64,000 nucleotides of DNA from Pholiota molesta. Its lineage: Eukaryota; Basidiomycota; Agaricomycetes; Agaricales; Strophariaceae. The stretch covers positions 1,054,001 to 1,118,000 of the forward strand of contig JACGCK010000005.1 in the NCBI GenBank assembly GCA_014925825.1, in the 5' to 3' direction. Numbering within the stretch: the first letter of the stretch is position 1; the number at the start of each line of letters is the position of its first letter. The notes below the pieces were generated by a model. It was not told where the DNA came from and searched no databases. It worked only from the letters and a program-made list of their open reading frames with translations. Shown in pieces: positions 43,232 through 55,900 of this stretch. Position numbers and translations under genes: made by a program.

Positions 43232-45731
43232 CTATCTCAGCTCGACTGTCTCCTCGCCCTCTGTAGCAACTGCTTGCCATCCATCTTCAGCTCGTGAACG
43301 GCCACGAAGTCGCCGGAAAATACTTCCAAACCATCCTGAGGGAATTATAAATCACCAAGACTATACAATAATATATAACTTTTGCTTACGGGATATCGGA
43401 GGCTGACTGTCGTCTTCGGGAGATTGGGTCATATAGTATACAGGAATTCCAGCAAGGACAAACCCTATGAAAGATGTCAGCTCTGGAAAGCGGGTGTGCA
43501 GACATTTAATACCTAACACAGCAATCGCCTCAGCTGGCGCAGCAATGATCGGCATGCACAGAAGAAATAATGCCACCTAGTGGGGAGTGAATGATGACGG
43601 TGAAGGACAAGAATGTTGGCAACATACTCCACAAAATGTTAACGGAGTGATAATCCAAGTCTTATAAGGCCTGAAGAATCAAGGCAGAGTTTAGCACACC
43701 GAAAACATGATGATAATGGACTTTCAAACCTTTCAAGCATCGGTTCTTTGATCCGCAAAATCACAAGTCCCAATACCTGCGGGAAACCGGAAATGTTAAT
43801 ATTGTGTTCAAACAGAAAGCAGAATCACATACAGTGAGGAAATAAAATGCCCAGGAAGCCACAACCGAAAAATTGATCAAAGATCTAAAACCATTACCAA
43901 TCATAATGAATGCGATAGTAATGGTAGATTGGAGAAGTGCCGCGTTTAGAGGTGTTCGACGGGTAGAGTGTAGCTTTCCGAAGATGGCGGGTAGAAATCC
44001 TTCACGGCCCGCAGCATATACAAGCCGAGAAGAGGTAAAGAAGGACCCTAGACGAAAAATCAGCTAAAGATTTGAGGAATAAAGAGAGCATACCATTTAG
44101 GGCGCCGAAACATGAAAAGGCCACCATGAAGGCAAACAGAGTGCCTCCAAGTGGACCAAACAAAGCACGTCCGAAATCCATTGCAACAGTGTTGCTCAGT
44201 CCTACGAGATTCTGTGTCGCTGATAAGTAAATGTTTTGCATCGTTGCCTGAGAACGCACTTTGTCCAATACAACGAAATAAGAAACATTGGCCAAGAGGA
44301 ATAAAAACTATACAACAAATGAGGACATAAGTAAATTGGACAACAGATAAATTGTATACAAACCGTGACAAGAATCATGCTGGAATGGATGGCGCGGGGT
44401 ATATTTTTCTCTGGTTGACTCATTTCTCCACCAACGAAGTTGGCTTGGTCCCAACCGTCAAACGCCCAAAGGCCAGAATATAAGGCCAGCGAGTACGATG
44501 ACGGGCTAGTGCTAGAACCTGCAAAAAGCGGTTCTCTGAAGGAGGTTGAAGCTTTTCCGCGCGCAAGTTGGACGATGCCAAGCACCGTCACGAGAATGAG
44601 GGAAGTGATCTTGAAAGAATTTAGGTATGATAAAACATACAGCACTGTGGAACGTGACTTACTTTCACTGTCGTAAAAACGACTGCAACTCGGGTGCCCA
44701 ACTTTTTCGCTGCTACACACAGGATTGTGATCATTACGACAGCACCAATTGCGGTCAATTTTATGGCCCATTGAGGGATATCATCTGGTGACACATCTTC
44801 GCGCGTGGTGTGCCAAAACATGCGGTTGAGATATTCTGCAAATATAAGACTAATAACAGCATTTCCGCCTATAAAACATTAGCATATAACCTTGCGGAGT
44901 AATAATATAGGAGCTAACCCGGCTTCAGAGCAATTATTGCAGTCCATGCGAAGAGATACGAAATCAACGGACCATAGGCATATGATAAGTAGGCTTGCGC
45001 TCCTCCGTTTTGTGGTATGGCAGATCCCAGCTCTGCAAAACTACTGGCACCCGTCCAAGCTAGTAAACCAGAAACTAGCCAGACTACCAAACTAGCTCCC
45101 ACACTATGTGTATTCGCAACAACAACTCCGGGGGATGAACTATAGATTGAGGTTAAATCATGGGATCATTGCCTTGAAATACGACATACAATATGCCTGA
45201 GCCAATCTTGAACATTGAGAACTGTCAGTTCCCCTCATGCCAAACTGGATGTCTTCACTCACCTGCAAGCCTACGACCAGAGCAATTCCTGAAGAAAATA
45301 TATCATTACACCGTCTCCGTCAGCTTAGACCCTTGCTTGCCGTGTATTAAGCTGATATTCTTTTCAGTCCCTTCTGCATGAAGATTTCCGGGATCCGTTA
45401 CACTGGCGCTTAACGGGAGCTGTACCAAGACGCCAGTTCATTGAGAAGACGCTTTCTAAAGTAGACATGTTCGCACCAAGTCATGTTGGAATTCAAAGCC
45501 TGAGAGTGAATACGACCTCTGGCTAGAGCAAAGTTACATGAAAGTGAAGATGAGAAAGGACTCAAGTTCATACCGTCCAGGGTGATGGGAACTCATAGAA
45601 GGTCCTTCGGAAACCTCTAATGCGCGTAATGAATCATCAGAGTCATTTGAATGTCGTGAGAGGGGTGGTGAAGGTGGGTATATCAGAGAGGATGTGAGCA
45701 CGACATACTCATCTCTCGCAATATTAGACAT
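43232..45731 (-). CDS. APC-family amino acid permease (LAT type)
   Basis: This is a plasma-membrane amino acid transporter of the APC superfamily, L-type branch, which includes fungal methionine permeases (MUP). The start is ATG 45731 (SNIARDEYVVL) and the stop is at 43232-43234. The cytoplasmic N terminus is Ser-rich. The transport core reads GIALVVGLQIGSGIFSSPG (TM1 unwound motif), WTGASSFAELGSAIPQNGG, YLFAWTAIIALKPG, VVMITILCVAAKKLGT, LYSGLWAFDGWDQANFVGGE, MVAFSCFGALNG and RLVYAAGREGFLPAIFGKLH. About twelve membrane segments are expected, in roughly 580 aa. At least ten short introns divide the gene. The exon joining the N-terminal tail to GIALVVG (45290-45530) could not be settled: RLLN... 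fits the family but lacks a usable donor. Substrate is not inferable. Confidence 0.85.
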
Positions 45732-45965
45732 GGATATGTTTAAACTTCGGCAAAGCACTTTACGATCGCGTTGGGTGAATAGGTTGCTCGTGTTTGCATG
45801 TGCTTAGTGCAAACGGTTCGGTCAAATATTGTACACGGCCCAGTCCCATTCATTAGGCGCCAACCTTCAAATTAGCTTGGTGCTATGTACATACATCGAA
45901 GCATTCAATCATGCGACACATCGAAAGACAGCTACAAAATTAAGGATTCAACGATATTGTCCCTA

Positions 45966-47000
45966 TCAAGTCCTTTCCAGTAACGCTTGTGCTACAACGG
46001 CATGGATATCATTGCATCGGTTTTGACAAGCCTCCATGCACTAATACTTCCTTCAGCTGTGAATGCGTGCATGAAAAATCTCACTTACAGCAAGAACTTG
46101 ACTAGGCTCCATTCTCCCTTTTTGCCATATACTCGTTACGCTAGTCAAAGCAGGCATACACGATAGAACCAGAGTTCCATTGGATGAACAAGATTCTTCG
46201 TCCGTTGGATCGAGCCAGATTTCTGACCCCATCACAGCCTTTGAGAGTAATTATCAGTATGAAGAGTAGATTTTGGACACAGTCTCGACTTACAGCCGAA
46301 CATGACATCACCAAGCCAATTACTTCTATTCCCGCATGGGCTAAAGCCGTGCTTGCAGCTATAGATCCAGCGGCAACACATCCCTCAATTCCATCGGTTT
46401 CGATAATAGTAACAAAAATATCGATGGTAGCCTTTGGAAAGGTTTCTAACCGTACTGAGGACATGAGTGCTTGGTGAATGGCCATAGCAATGGATCTATC
46501 TTCGGCGTCCTGTAATTCTTAGTCAAAGAAGGCTTTGATTGCAAAGAAGAATTTGAAATTTACATGCATGGGAGATCTGCGCTTCTGACATGAGTATGGC
46601 GCAAATTTTACTTCGACATTCAAACGTCCTTTTTCATGAAAACTCGTGTTTTTCGACTGTCGTGGACCATAACTGGATGAAAATTTCGGAGTCAATGAAC
46701 GCTCCATATCCGTGTACAAGCTCTCACATTGCACAAGCAATTTTGGTTTGTTCAGTTTCAATGTACGCCGAACCAGTCGCCTGACTAATAAGTCCTGGTT
46801 GTAGGACTTTGAGCTTTCAATTATATTGAGGAAATAGAACTGGCTTGAGCAAGTGACTGACATATAGGTCTGATTTCTAACGCTGCCCGAGCCTTCCTGT
46901 CCTTGCCCTGAAAATTTGAAGTGATGTCTTCGTCAAATACTGGGGCAAGGCTATCTTCTGGGCCGTTGTTCCTTCTACGATCAAAGGAGTATTGAGCCAT
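45966..47000 (-). CDS. MTR3: RNA exosome core subunit Mtr3
   Basis: This is an RNase PH-fold subunit of the six-member exosome ring, used in 3'-5' RNA processing and decay. It is catalytically inactive in eukaryotes. Six exons on the minus strand (47000-46862, 46806-46728, 46672-46564, 46509-46294, 46238-46089, 46040-45966) give 255 aa. Recognised segments are GPEDSLAPVFDEDI, KARAALEIRPIFLQPGLISQ, ATGSAYIETEQTKIACAIYG, PRQSKNTSFHEKGRLNVEVK and FAPYSCQKRRS. They are followed by VTIIETDGIEGCVAAGSIAA, ALAHAGIEVIGLVMSCSAAV and a short C-terminal helix. The last intron acceptor is the TTAG at 46042-46041; an earlier AG would stop early. It shares a 126-bp divergent promoter with the NSRP1-like gene. 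Confidence 0.94.
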
Positions 47001-47126
47001 CCTATCAAACTTGAATTGGCGAGGAAGTGGCGCAGAGAAAAGACTTGGGAGATCAATTCAGCGAGTAATCGTTTAGAATCTACACTAGACGTGACTTTGA
47101 AACTCCGATACACACCACCTTGACCA
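47001..47126. promoter_or_regulatory. 126-bp divergent promoter MTR3/NSRP1-like
   Basis: The ATGs of MTR3 (minus, 47000) and the NSRP1-like gene (plus, 47127) are only 126 bases apart, so the two RNA-processing genes must share promoter sequence. No TATA box is evident. Co-regulation is inferred from spacing only. Confidence 0.6.
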
Positions 47127-48342
47127 ATGAAACTCTCAATATCGTTGAACAAGCCAAAAGCTACCCAACCAACCGCACCTATCAAGCGGCCGGCAGCCTT
47201 TTCTCTGGGTGCAGAAGATGATGTCGAAGAAACGTTACCCGGATCCAAATCAGCAGGGCCCCTCGCCCATACCGCCGAATCGTCTAAAGCCATGAGGAAG
47301 CGAATGGAAGCTGAAAAACGGGTGGATGAGACTGTCTTCGAATACGATGAAGTATGGGATAGAATGCAAGAAGCGAAGCAAAAGCAGCAGGCTGCCAAAG
47401 AGGCGGACGCGAATGTGCGGAAGGTATGTTCAACCAGGTCTACGTAATTAGTCCTTATACCTGAATTTGCCTTAACAGCCGAAATACATCAACAGTTTGC
47501 TGACCTCTGCAGCTACCAGGAAACTGGACCATCTACGAGCAGAAGAAAAGATGATGCAGCGTGAACGCGAAGCTGAAGGAGACATGTTTAAAGATAAAGA
47601 ATCTTTCGTGACTCAGGCCTATAAGGATCAAATGGAAGAAGTTCGAAAAGCAGAAGAAGAAGAGAAAAAGAGAGAAGGTGAGTAACCTTTCAGAGATAAT
47701 AATATTTCTCTAAATCGCGATTCCTTTATAGAAATGCGGAAGAAAAATGGCAATATAACTACAGGAATGGCGCATTTCTACCGTCAATTGCTCGAAGAGT
47801 CATCGAAAACACACGAAGCAACCGTAGCAGCTACGGAGAAACGGTTCATTGGTCCTCAGGGTCCCACTCCTAACCTTACAATCACCAAACCTGTAGATTT
47901 TACTCCGTTGGCGGACGCTGAACTTGCAAAGCTAGCCCGAGAGGAAGGAAAAGAAGTTGAACTGAACGACGACAATCAAATTGTTGACAAACGAGAACTC
48001 CTATCCGCTGGACTAAATCTCTCGCTTCCCAACACTCGACATCTAGGAATCCGGAAACCAGGCGATCAGGGTAGCAAACAGGATCAACCCGTTCAGACCC
48101 ATCGCGCTGTAGGCACAGCTGCTTCAAAACGAGAAATCAATGAGAGAAGAGCTCGTGAAATTCAACAACAGCTCGAAGAAGAACGTCGAAAGGCCGAGCA
48201 CTCTAAACAAGAGGCAGCAGAAGCCGCCCGGCAAAGAATAATCGCAAAGCGCAATAACGAAAGTGATATTGATAGTGCTCGTGCCCGTTACCTCGAGAGA
48301 AAACGTAGAAAATTAGAAGAGGGACAAGTTGAGAAGTCATAG
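47127..48342 (+). CDS. NSRP1-like splicing regulator (DUF2040)
   Basis: This is a homologue of nuclear speckle splicing regulatory protein 1 (CCDC55). Three exons (47127-47423, 47479-47677, 47732-48342) give 368 aa. The N terminus MKLSISLNKPK is followed by the hallmark coiled-coil: DETVFEYDEVWDRMQEAKQK, PKYINSLLTSAATRKLDHLR, EGDMFKDKESFVTQAYKDQM and NITTGMAHFYRQLLEES. The second half is charged and helical with many Arg/Lys/Glu (KREINERRAREIQQQLEEER, YLERKRRKLEEG), consistent with a nuclear RNA-processing protein. Splicing is clean, and its divergent partner MTR3 also acts on RNA. Confidence 0.92.
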
Positions 48343-48475
48343 CTTGGTCCGACCTTGATGGAACACTTGGGACAGCTTCTATGTATTACACACGTATTTA
48401 CTTTATACCATAGTTCATTTTGTACTTATTAAGAGCAATGATAGACTTGAATAGGCTATAGAAGCCAAATAATAT

Positions 48476-49773
48476 TCAATGCGACGCACTACAACCTGCT
48501 GCGCCGATGCGGAAACCCAATGATGATATGACCTTGTCAAAAATCTCTAATGCAACCAAGGATGACGGCCGTCGATTTGGCACTTCATTCAGCATAGGCT
48601 CGATGACATGCATAAGTTCTGGTACCCAATACCCTGCCAGCTGTGTACAGTGATTGTTTGTTAGCGTTCGCAAACACAGCAAACACTGAGTTACTGACCT
48701 TGCAGGCACGCAACATGAGCACGGCCAAAGCCCAAACGTCAACCTTGTATGGATCGATCTCTCCACCTCCTTCACATTCAGGCGGTAACTCCGTTCCCCG
48801 ATAATTATAAACAAGGGCTGTTTGTGAAGGGTCAAAGCGCCGACTCAGTTCGTAGTCGATGTATGCATAGTGGCCTCGGTAGTCTGTCAAGAGATTCCGT
48901 AAAGATATGTCGAGGTGAGCAATACGGTGTTTATGCATGAAAACGATGTGCTGCGCATATAAGTTAGTAAGGTATTATGATGGATCCAAGAAGGAGCAGA
49001 TAAATGTACGCACCTCAATACATTGGCGTAACGCAGAAAGAAAAAGATTCAAGCAACACGGATCGGCATTGGTGATAAGTTGTGAGGACCATTCCTCCAT
49101 GACAATGAAAGCAATATCGTCATCGCTTGATTCAAAGGAATCTAATACAGCTAGGTGAAAATTTAGACGCCAACCATAAGCTATGTATTATAAAGATGGA
49201 AATGATTCTAGTTCACTGACGAATACAATGGTTCATTGGATCATCTCTCAGCGGAGGCCTGGATAAATCATAAATTACATTATATTCACGACTTTTCGCA
49301 TGAACAGCCTTGATGACGACGCGTCTAGAGTCTGAGAGTCGCATCCCCCGGAATAAGTTGTCTGGCTTTTGACTCCCGGTAAATGAATACGGTATGTGAG
49401 CAGGTAGTTAAAATAGACTCACTATCCCGGCGTCTGGACAAAGGGCATCGTCATCGTCAAAGTCGGGTTGATTAGAATAGAATGAGGAGTCCCAGCGGCT
49501 AGAATCCGATGCATTCTGTTGCAACTTCTGGTCGTAGTAGACTTTCACGTCTTTAACAGTTTCAAGTCGAAAGCCCCTAAATCGAAGGACATGACGATAT
49601 TTGGGCCAGAACGGCGTGACACGGCGATTCACTTCATCTTCGTCGAAGGATGAATCGGAGGAGGTGGGAGATACAGGCGACTCTTCCGTATCCGAGCTTT
49701 CGGAGATGAAAACCTCTGGATGTTGTAGAAAAGGATTGGACCTGGCAGAGCGGTTCAGAAAAGATGGGAGCAT
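48476..49773 (-). CDS. protein kinase-like protein, atypical motifs
   Basis: This is a Ser/Thr kinase-fold protein of the kind expanded in Agaricomycetes. The minus-strand model runs from ATG 49773 to the stop at 48476-48478. An N-terminal Ser/Asp-rich segment precedes the kinase core. The core shows RRVVIKAV (the ATP-binding Lys), VLDSFESSDDDIAFIVMEEW, HKHRIAHLDISLRNLLTD (catalytic loop with H-x-D and Asn) and YAYIDYELS, where DYE stands in for DFG. It also shows YRGTELPPE and DPYKVDVWALAVLMLRAC. A Gly-rich loop is not obvious. Key Lys, Asp and Asn are kept, so it may be active despite the changed DFG. The length is about 350 aa over five exons. Substrate and partners are unknown. Confidence 0.82.
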
Positions 49774-49930
49774 TTGCCAGTATTATTGCAGAAAGAATAG
49801 AAAAGGTATGCAATGTAAATCTAATGGCAACAGCCAGGATTTGAGAAAGTGATAACAGGTGTTTGAAAACGACGCACAATTAAATAACGGAGATGCTCAG
49901 CAGGCATACGGGACGTCCACGGGCGAGATA

Positions 49931-50489
49931 TTATTGCAGGAACTGATAACCATAGAAAGGTAAAACCAGGCGTAGAAAGGTAGCAAAGACCGCATTTGGG
50001 GTTTTTGACCTTGAGGATTGCTCGGAGGAATGGTGGCAAGGGCTCTTGGATGGAAGATCTTCCCGATAAGGGTGTGCGCTGTACACCAACGGCGGCCGCA
50101 AGACCGGAAGGTATGTTTCGGGGAAAAGGCTCCCAGGGTTATATAACAGCAAGGAGATAATGGACGTTTATGGAATTCGACAGCGCCAAAGAGGCATAAG
50201 CTTGAGTCCAGGATTCTCCATACGCCCATAGGGTACACGTATTTAACGGTGGCAAGCTTCTTTTTGAACATCATTTGTTTGATGTAGTAGCTGAACCATA
50301 CCATTGGCATAGGCAGGTGAGACGAAGTATCCTGTTTAGGGTTGAAGTAGCTCTTGTCGTTCGGACTCGTCGCCTGATAAGTTTCCACGTGGATCCACCA
50401 AGACCGTCAATCGCGTGAAGGTGAATACCTTTTTCAGTGTCTGAAAGGTAATCGGCAGGATGCGTAGTGATTTTCGATATCTGCTTCAT
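49931..50489 (-). CDS. unrecognised protein, frame broken twice
   Basis: On the minus strand from ATG 50489 the frame reads MKQISKITTHPADYLSD and HAIDGLGGST. It then breaks, resumes at VETYQATSPNDKSYFNP with MVWFSYYIKQMMFKKKLATV and VEFHKRPLSP, breaks again, and resumes at LYNPGSLFPETYLPVLRPPL to a stop at 49931. Each break is repaired by adding one base (near 50390 and 50170), giving roughly 185 residues. The residue pattern looks like real protein, but I recognise no family, and upstream exons may exist. It lies between the kinase gene and the DUF4211 gene, on the same strand as both. Confidence 0.4.
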
Positions 50490-50649
50490 ATGAATGACAT
50501 AAGTATTAACGGTTGACCTGTGTAGTGACAAGTATGGCTGAGCTGGCTATTTCATTCAAACCCAATGACAACGTGTCCGTGACATGCAACGATCTCAAAC
50601 AGAATTCCCGAACTTCGCCACTTGGGCAACATACGATGAAATCGGTACC

Positions 50650-52451
50650 CTAATCCGCCATGTCATCCTTGTCCATATCCAGATGGCGGGCGCTTTCCAT
50701 CATAGACTTCATTCTTTGCCATTCCATGTCAATTACCTTCCGTTTGTCAAGCCAATCGCAAAGTCCGTCTGCATCCTCTAAATCTGTGGGGGGTTCTCTG
50801 CCTCCAGCATACGCTACACGATGAAAGCCTGTCGAAGAAACGCTCGTGCGGAGCTGATTAATTTCTTGGAGAATAGCTTGAAATAAGTTATACTGCCAAT
50901 AATCAATTTTCATATTACAACAACGAAGAAATTGCACTCACTTCCCAATGAGAAAATTCGTGAAATACTCTGGTTCTTTTTGCGCAAAAACGTCCAAGAT
51001 GAAATTCTTTTCCGTTCTGTTCGTCCTTATTTTTTGATCTCTTCTTTAAAAAATATGATGATTGAGTTCTTGAGTCAGACAAAATCTCCAAAATACACCT
51101 ACAGGTTCAAATCCACACGGGTTATAATAAATCCCATTCAAGCGTCCCATTAATGTCGACAGCCTTCCCCCGAGATGACATGCGTCGCATGAGGGAACTG
51201 CAAAATCAAGTCGAGTTAACTCGAATTCAGGATATTTTTCCAAATTCCTTTTGAATTCCGGTCTCCAGACTGAAGAAGAGACCAAGGAATCTCTCAACCC
51301 CGAAAGTTTTCTCCGAGTGATTTGCAAAGGGACTGAGAAATACTGCTCATCTAGATGTATCAATCAGGAATCTTAAGAATTAATCCTGAATACTACCAAG
51401 TGAAAAGGCCATCTAACCTATCATTTGCGCCTGCATATAAGAAGCACGCATTTTGGGAGGTTGCACAGCAATGTGTACAAAAAATTGGAATATCTTCTTG
51501 AATTGGTGGGATAAATCCTGATGAGTCTCCATGCTGAATTCAGGGGGCAATTGAACTGCATCGTCATCCTCAACGATAAAATCAGACGAATTCCCTGATA
51601 TGAGCCCTTTGTCGTCAGATTCATTGTCACTTTTGAGTTCATTCGAAGGTTTAGAACCCTTGAAACGCCTCGACGTATGACTGGATTCTTCACTTTGATG
51701 ACCAGAGTTTCTATCGGATCCACTATCCTCGTCTGAATCTTGTAGCTTCAGTTTGCGTTCTTTAAATTTGTTAGCATACCGAATATCCAAGAATGATGAA
51801 CGCTCACTCCGCAGCCTTTCCAAATTCTTTTGAAATCTTGACTTTTCTCGCTTCCGAAGTCTAGTTTCCAAAATCCCTAGTGTATATAGAATAAATGAAG
51901 GCTGCAAGATATGCCACTCGACGTGAGATATGACACTCACTTTCTTCCTCTACTTCGTCGGCAAGGTGTGCTATATCCTCATCAGAAGACACGACATTCT
52001 CCGAGGACTTTCGGCGATGCAGACGGCGTTTTTTTCGAGGTGGTTCACTGCCCTCACTAGCGTTCGATCGATGAGCGCGTGATTCATGGGATACCTTGTG
52101 TTGCAGTAATGATTCTTCTTCACTTTCGCTAGGACTAGCAGCAACAATGCGTCTCGATTTTCCTTTGAGAGATGCCTTGGGCATAGGAGAAGAATCTCCA
52201 CTGGATACACTGCTCGGTGTAGTCTTTTCTTCTTTAGGGACAAAGCTGATTGCTGCCATCTCATCTGATGAAGAATCCTCCAAGTCTGCTCTCTTCTTGG
52301 AAGGTGAGCTGGATGGCAAATGTTTTCCTGTGGAGCGTCTCCTTTTTCCGGAAGCTGATAGCGATGGCAGGTCATCGAACAGAGTGGTTTGTCTCAAGAC
52401 AGCCGACGACTCGGAGCCTTTCTTGTTACTTCTTCGACTCAAGGGTGTCAT
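50650..52451 (-). CDS. DUF4211 domain protein
   Basis: This is a probable nuclear protein with a C-terminal DUF4211 domain. Exon 1 (52451-51941) starts MTPLSRRSNKKGSE and is Ser/Lys/Glu-rich with a KKRR-type nuclear signal (EPPRKKRRLHRRKS). Exon 2 (51876-51418) continues the acidic region and begins the domain at SSDFIVEDDDAVQLPPEF. Exon 3 starts at 51350 with DEQYFSVPLQITRRKL and includes YPEFELTRLDFAVPSCDAC and LGGRLSTLMGRLNGIYY. Later exons hold LGRFCAKRTRVFHEFSHWE and YNLFQAILQEINQLRTSVSS, with the stop at 50650-50652. The Cys pair in CDACHLGGR followed by FCAKRTRVFHEF suggests a metal site. The family is found across fungi and has no settled function; chromatin-linked roles are a guess. 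Confidence 0.85.
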
Positions 52452-52912
52452 TTAAACAATTTTTGCGGGCAAGCACTTATGAAGCTTTTGGATGTTGAAT
52501 AGTTTTATATGTCAGAAGATCTCGGAGGTGACTGGGCTGAAGGATTCTTCTGGGTTAGATGGTCAGAGGATGGATGTTGAACGTTTGATGAATCATGAAG
52601 CTTGCAGCTTTGGGACGGCGGCCACTGGCGTTGCGATGACGGCCACCGGTAATTGCGGCCCGTATGGCCATTGCAAGAGTCCTTCCCAACTTGAAAGTCA
52701 ATTGAAAGTCCTCCTTACCGGGAACACCGCGCACTCCCTATCACTCACTGATATACTGGACGGTCACGATCATTTATGTGGCAGCAACGTTGAATATTCC
52801 TCCAGCTGCTTTTATCCACTAGGCAGAAAATACATAGTGGTCGGACGACTTCAAGTTGCTCACAGAATACTGAGTACTGACGATATCAATTACTATTCCA
52901 GGGTGCTGAACG
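52452..52912. other. divergent intergenic, DUF4211 and C1 protein
   Basis: 461 bases between two divergent start codons. A plus-strand ORF at 52492-52920 crosses it, but it overlaps the next start in another frame and resembles nothing, so I treat the region as shared promoter. Confidence 0.45.
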
Positions 52913-55900
52913 ATGACTGATGGACCATTTGGACGAGGGCAGTTATCGCCTATCGAAACCAACTTCACTTTGAATGTTTATGAGGACCCATGGGAAAAAA
53001 AACAAACCTCTCCTCAAAGAAATTACTTGGAAACACCTTTTGTCTCCCCGTCGGCTCTCTGAGCGCAAGGCCTTTGGACATTCCCACTGCTACATCAGCA
53101 AAAATTGATCGAGCACGCAACGAGGTCCGGAAGCTACTATCTCATGTTCTCATCCAATTAGCCAACAGGCCCAAACCACCCTCCATTGTTGATTCCATTA
53201 CCAACTTTACTCGTGATTCATCTGAAAGAGGCATTGGAGCACTAGCCGAAACACTTAAGGAAGCAGTAAAAAGAGGAGGAAAGGATCGCAAGATGGATAA
53301 ACCCAAGCCAGCTGTTGGGGCAGTTGAAGATGATTCAGACGAAGACACTGATGCTGCATTTACGACGGATGTCACTATCAACCTTATGATGCAATTGAAG
53401 GATGTTTTGACTATGGCGATAGATCAGGGATGGCAAATATTCAACGATACGTCAGTCATTCTTCGTAGTCTGCGATTCGTTCTGAGTTAATTGACGAAAA
53501 CACAGCCATCTATCGCCGTCCTCTGGTGAAGAAAACCCAAAGACATCATACTCTACCTTTCGAAAATCACGAAATAGCTCTAGGGCTGGTGGGAAGCGGT
53601 CTCGTTCTAACTCTCCTCACAAAGGCCAAGAGCAAATACCTGAATTACTTTCCTTATGTGTCTCCATTCTTGCATCTATCGTTTCGGAAGACTGTCGCTA
53701 TCGAGTCGCATCTCCGCGCCCGTCACAACCCCCAAATACTTTGCAGATCATGACGTTGAACATCGCACAATTCTTAATCTACAGTCATCGGCATGATCCA
53801 CGCATTATATCGGAAATTGCTTTTGCGATGATTCCCGCCTTTCATACGTTCAATCAGCAGATGCATGCGCGACTTTGTTGTTCTTTGAATCGAGCGTCAT
53901 TAGAGTCATTTTGTATAGCTTGGCCCGCTTACAAGGTATATCCTCTCAGGAGCTGCGCATAGAAACAAGTGGTAAGTACTTTTTACGCTCGTTTGTTGAT
54001 TTCTAAACATTAACATTTCACTAGGTGATCCTTTTTCTGCCGTATCAGAGAACGAAACCCCAATCGTTTCCATTCAAATAGATGAAGTTCACGCTCAGGA
54101 CAGATCCTCGCAGGTGCAAAGTGATTGGACATCAGCATCACTTACGAGATCGACGAGTGGCGAGATTCAGTCAACAAATAACCCTCGCCAATCACCACAC
54201 ATCTATTACCTTGCCTTCCTGATACCTCCTTTAATTGGTTCAATTTTGGATGCTCTTGAAACTACGGATAGCGAAGCACAACGCTTCGAAGCTTTCACAC
54301 AGGTCACAAACCTGCTTAGGACCGTTGCCGCATCCAAGCTTGATACATACAACGACCTACTAGAAATAGTTGCCTATCGGGGTCCAAAACCGCGACGGCT
54401 CGCAATTGCTTCGCTGGCTGAACTTTGGCCTAAATCTGTGGGCCATGCCGTTATCAGCAGTCCTTTCTATCCAACTGGTGTTTCCGGAACGTCTCCATCG
54501 AAAACTTCTCGCAGTTCCCATTTTCATCAATTCGCCCCATGGTATTTTGAATCCAAGTACGAACATACTCGTACTGACGGCACTTTCCATCATGATTGTC
54601 GCTCTTGCCTAAAGCCAATACGCGGATTCTCCCTAATGTGTCCTTCGTGTATGACAGCGGTTCACTTTGACTGTTATGACTATCCTGAGGGCAATTATCA
54701 GATCCAGTATTCCATGGAAAATGATCGCCGTGTGCAGGGCATTGCTATGTGTCGCTTTTCTGAAGTCCACACAAATGAAACGCCATTGCATGAAGAAGTC
54801 ACCCACAACCATAGTTTCATACCGTCTAATTGGTTCACTCTCTGCCTATGCTTCGTATGTCAAAACCCACTATGGGGATGCTTTGCTCAGGGTTTGAAAT
54901 GTGGACAATGTCCGATTGCGCTTCATAGGAAATGTGTTCCCCTCCTCAGCTCTTCTAAACAATGTGGCAAGTTCGAGATAACTTCCAAAGTGGTGACGAT
55001 TGATTGGAAACTTTTACGCCAATCATGTCTAGACCATTTCCCTATCTTACATTATACGCCACATGAGCTAAATGGTAGGAGCTTCGAAGAAATCCTGGTT
55101 TATCACAGTTTCCTGCGTACCCAGCTGCAAATACTCACCAACGGCCTTGCGTTCGGTTCTATTGTTGTCCATGATGGAAGGAACACTTCACAACAAACGC
55201 ATAACGATTTCGAGCTCCACAGCATCGTAGAACAAACCGGACGACTTCTTGATTTGCAGCGTTTGGCTTTTTCCCCTTTGACCCAGCAATACCTGCAGGG
55301 CAGCAACAATAATATAATTCGAAATACACCGTCGATCATGTTCAACTGGTCGTTTCTGGAATATGTCACAGCAGCCATTAAGACTTCGTCGCCTCAAAGT
55401 CATCACACTCCAGCCACAACCTCCGATTTCCTAAATGTCGAACAACCCCACGATTTAGGTACCAATTTGTCAGAGTCTACCTCGCTTCCATATGAATCGG
55501 CAACGTTAACGCACATCAGAAGCATTCTTGGAGCAGACTTCGCTCTGCGCTCGGATGACGCTGCTAAATTCATACTCGATCATCTACATCATCTGGCCTT
55601 TCTTGACAGAATGGATGGCCATCCTTACCCCTTTCAAGATATCGCTCTGGAAAAAGACCTCAAATGCATATTTCCTCTACCTCTTGGACTTGACCTTTCC
55701 ATGAATGTGGAAACCCTAGTTTCTTCGATTGAAGCTTGTCTGTCGGACCTGGACCTCTCAACTAATGAATTTGGATTTTTATTACTGACCAGAAGATTTT
55801 GGCCGAATGGATTAGCTTCTGAGTATGGTTTGAAAAGGCTTGCCGTACGAGTATTGGCTTGGATCTTAGCTGAAGTGCGTTTTCTTCTTTTGCAAATCTG

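Noticed and set aside
45193..45381. Plus-strand ORF in the permease region
   Set aside because: It runs antisense to the exon encoding GIALVVGLQ and the adjacent introns of the permease.
52492..52920. 143-codon plus-strand ORF upstream of the C1 gene
   Set aside because: No family resemblance; it overlaps the start of the C1 gene in another frame and lies in a divergent promoter.
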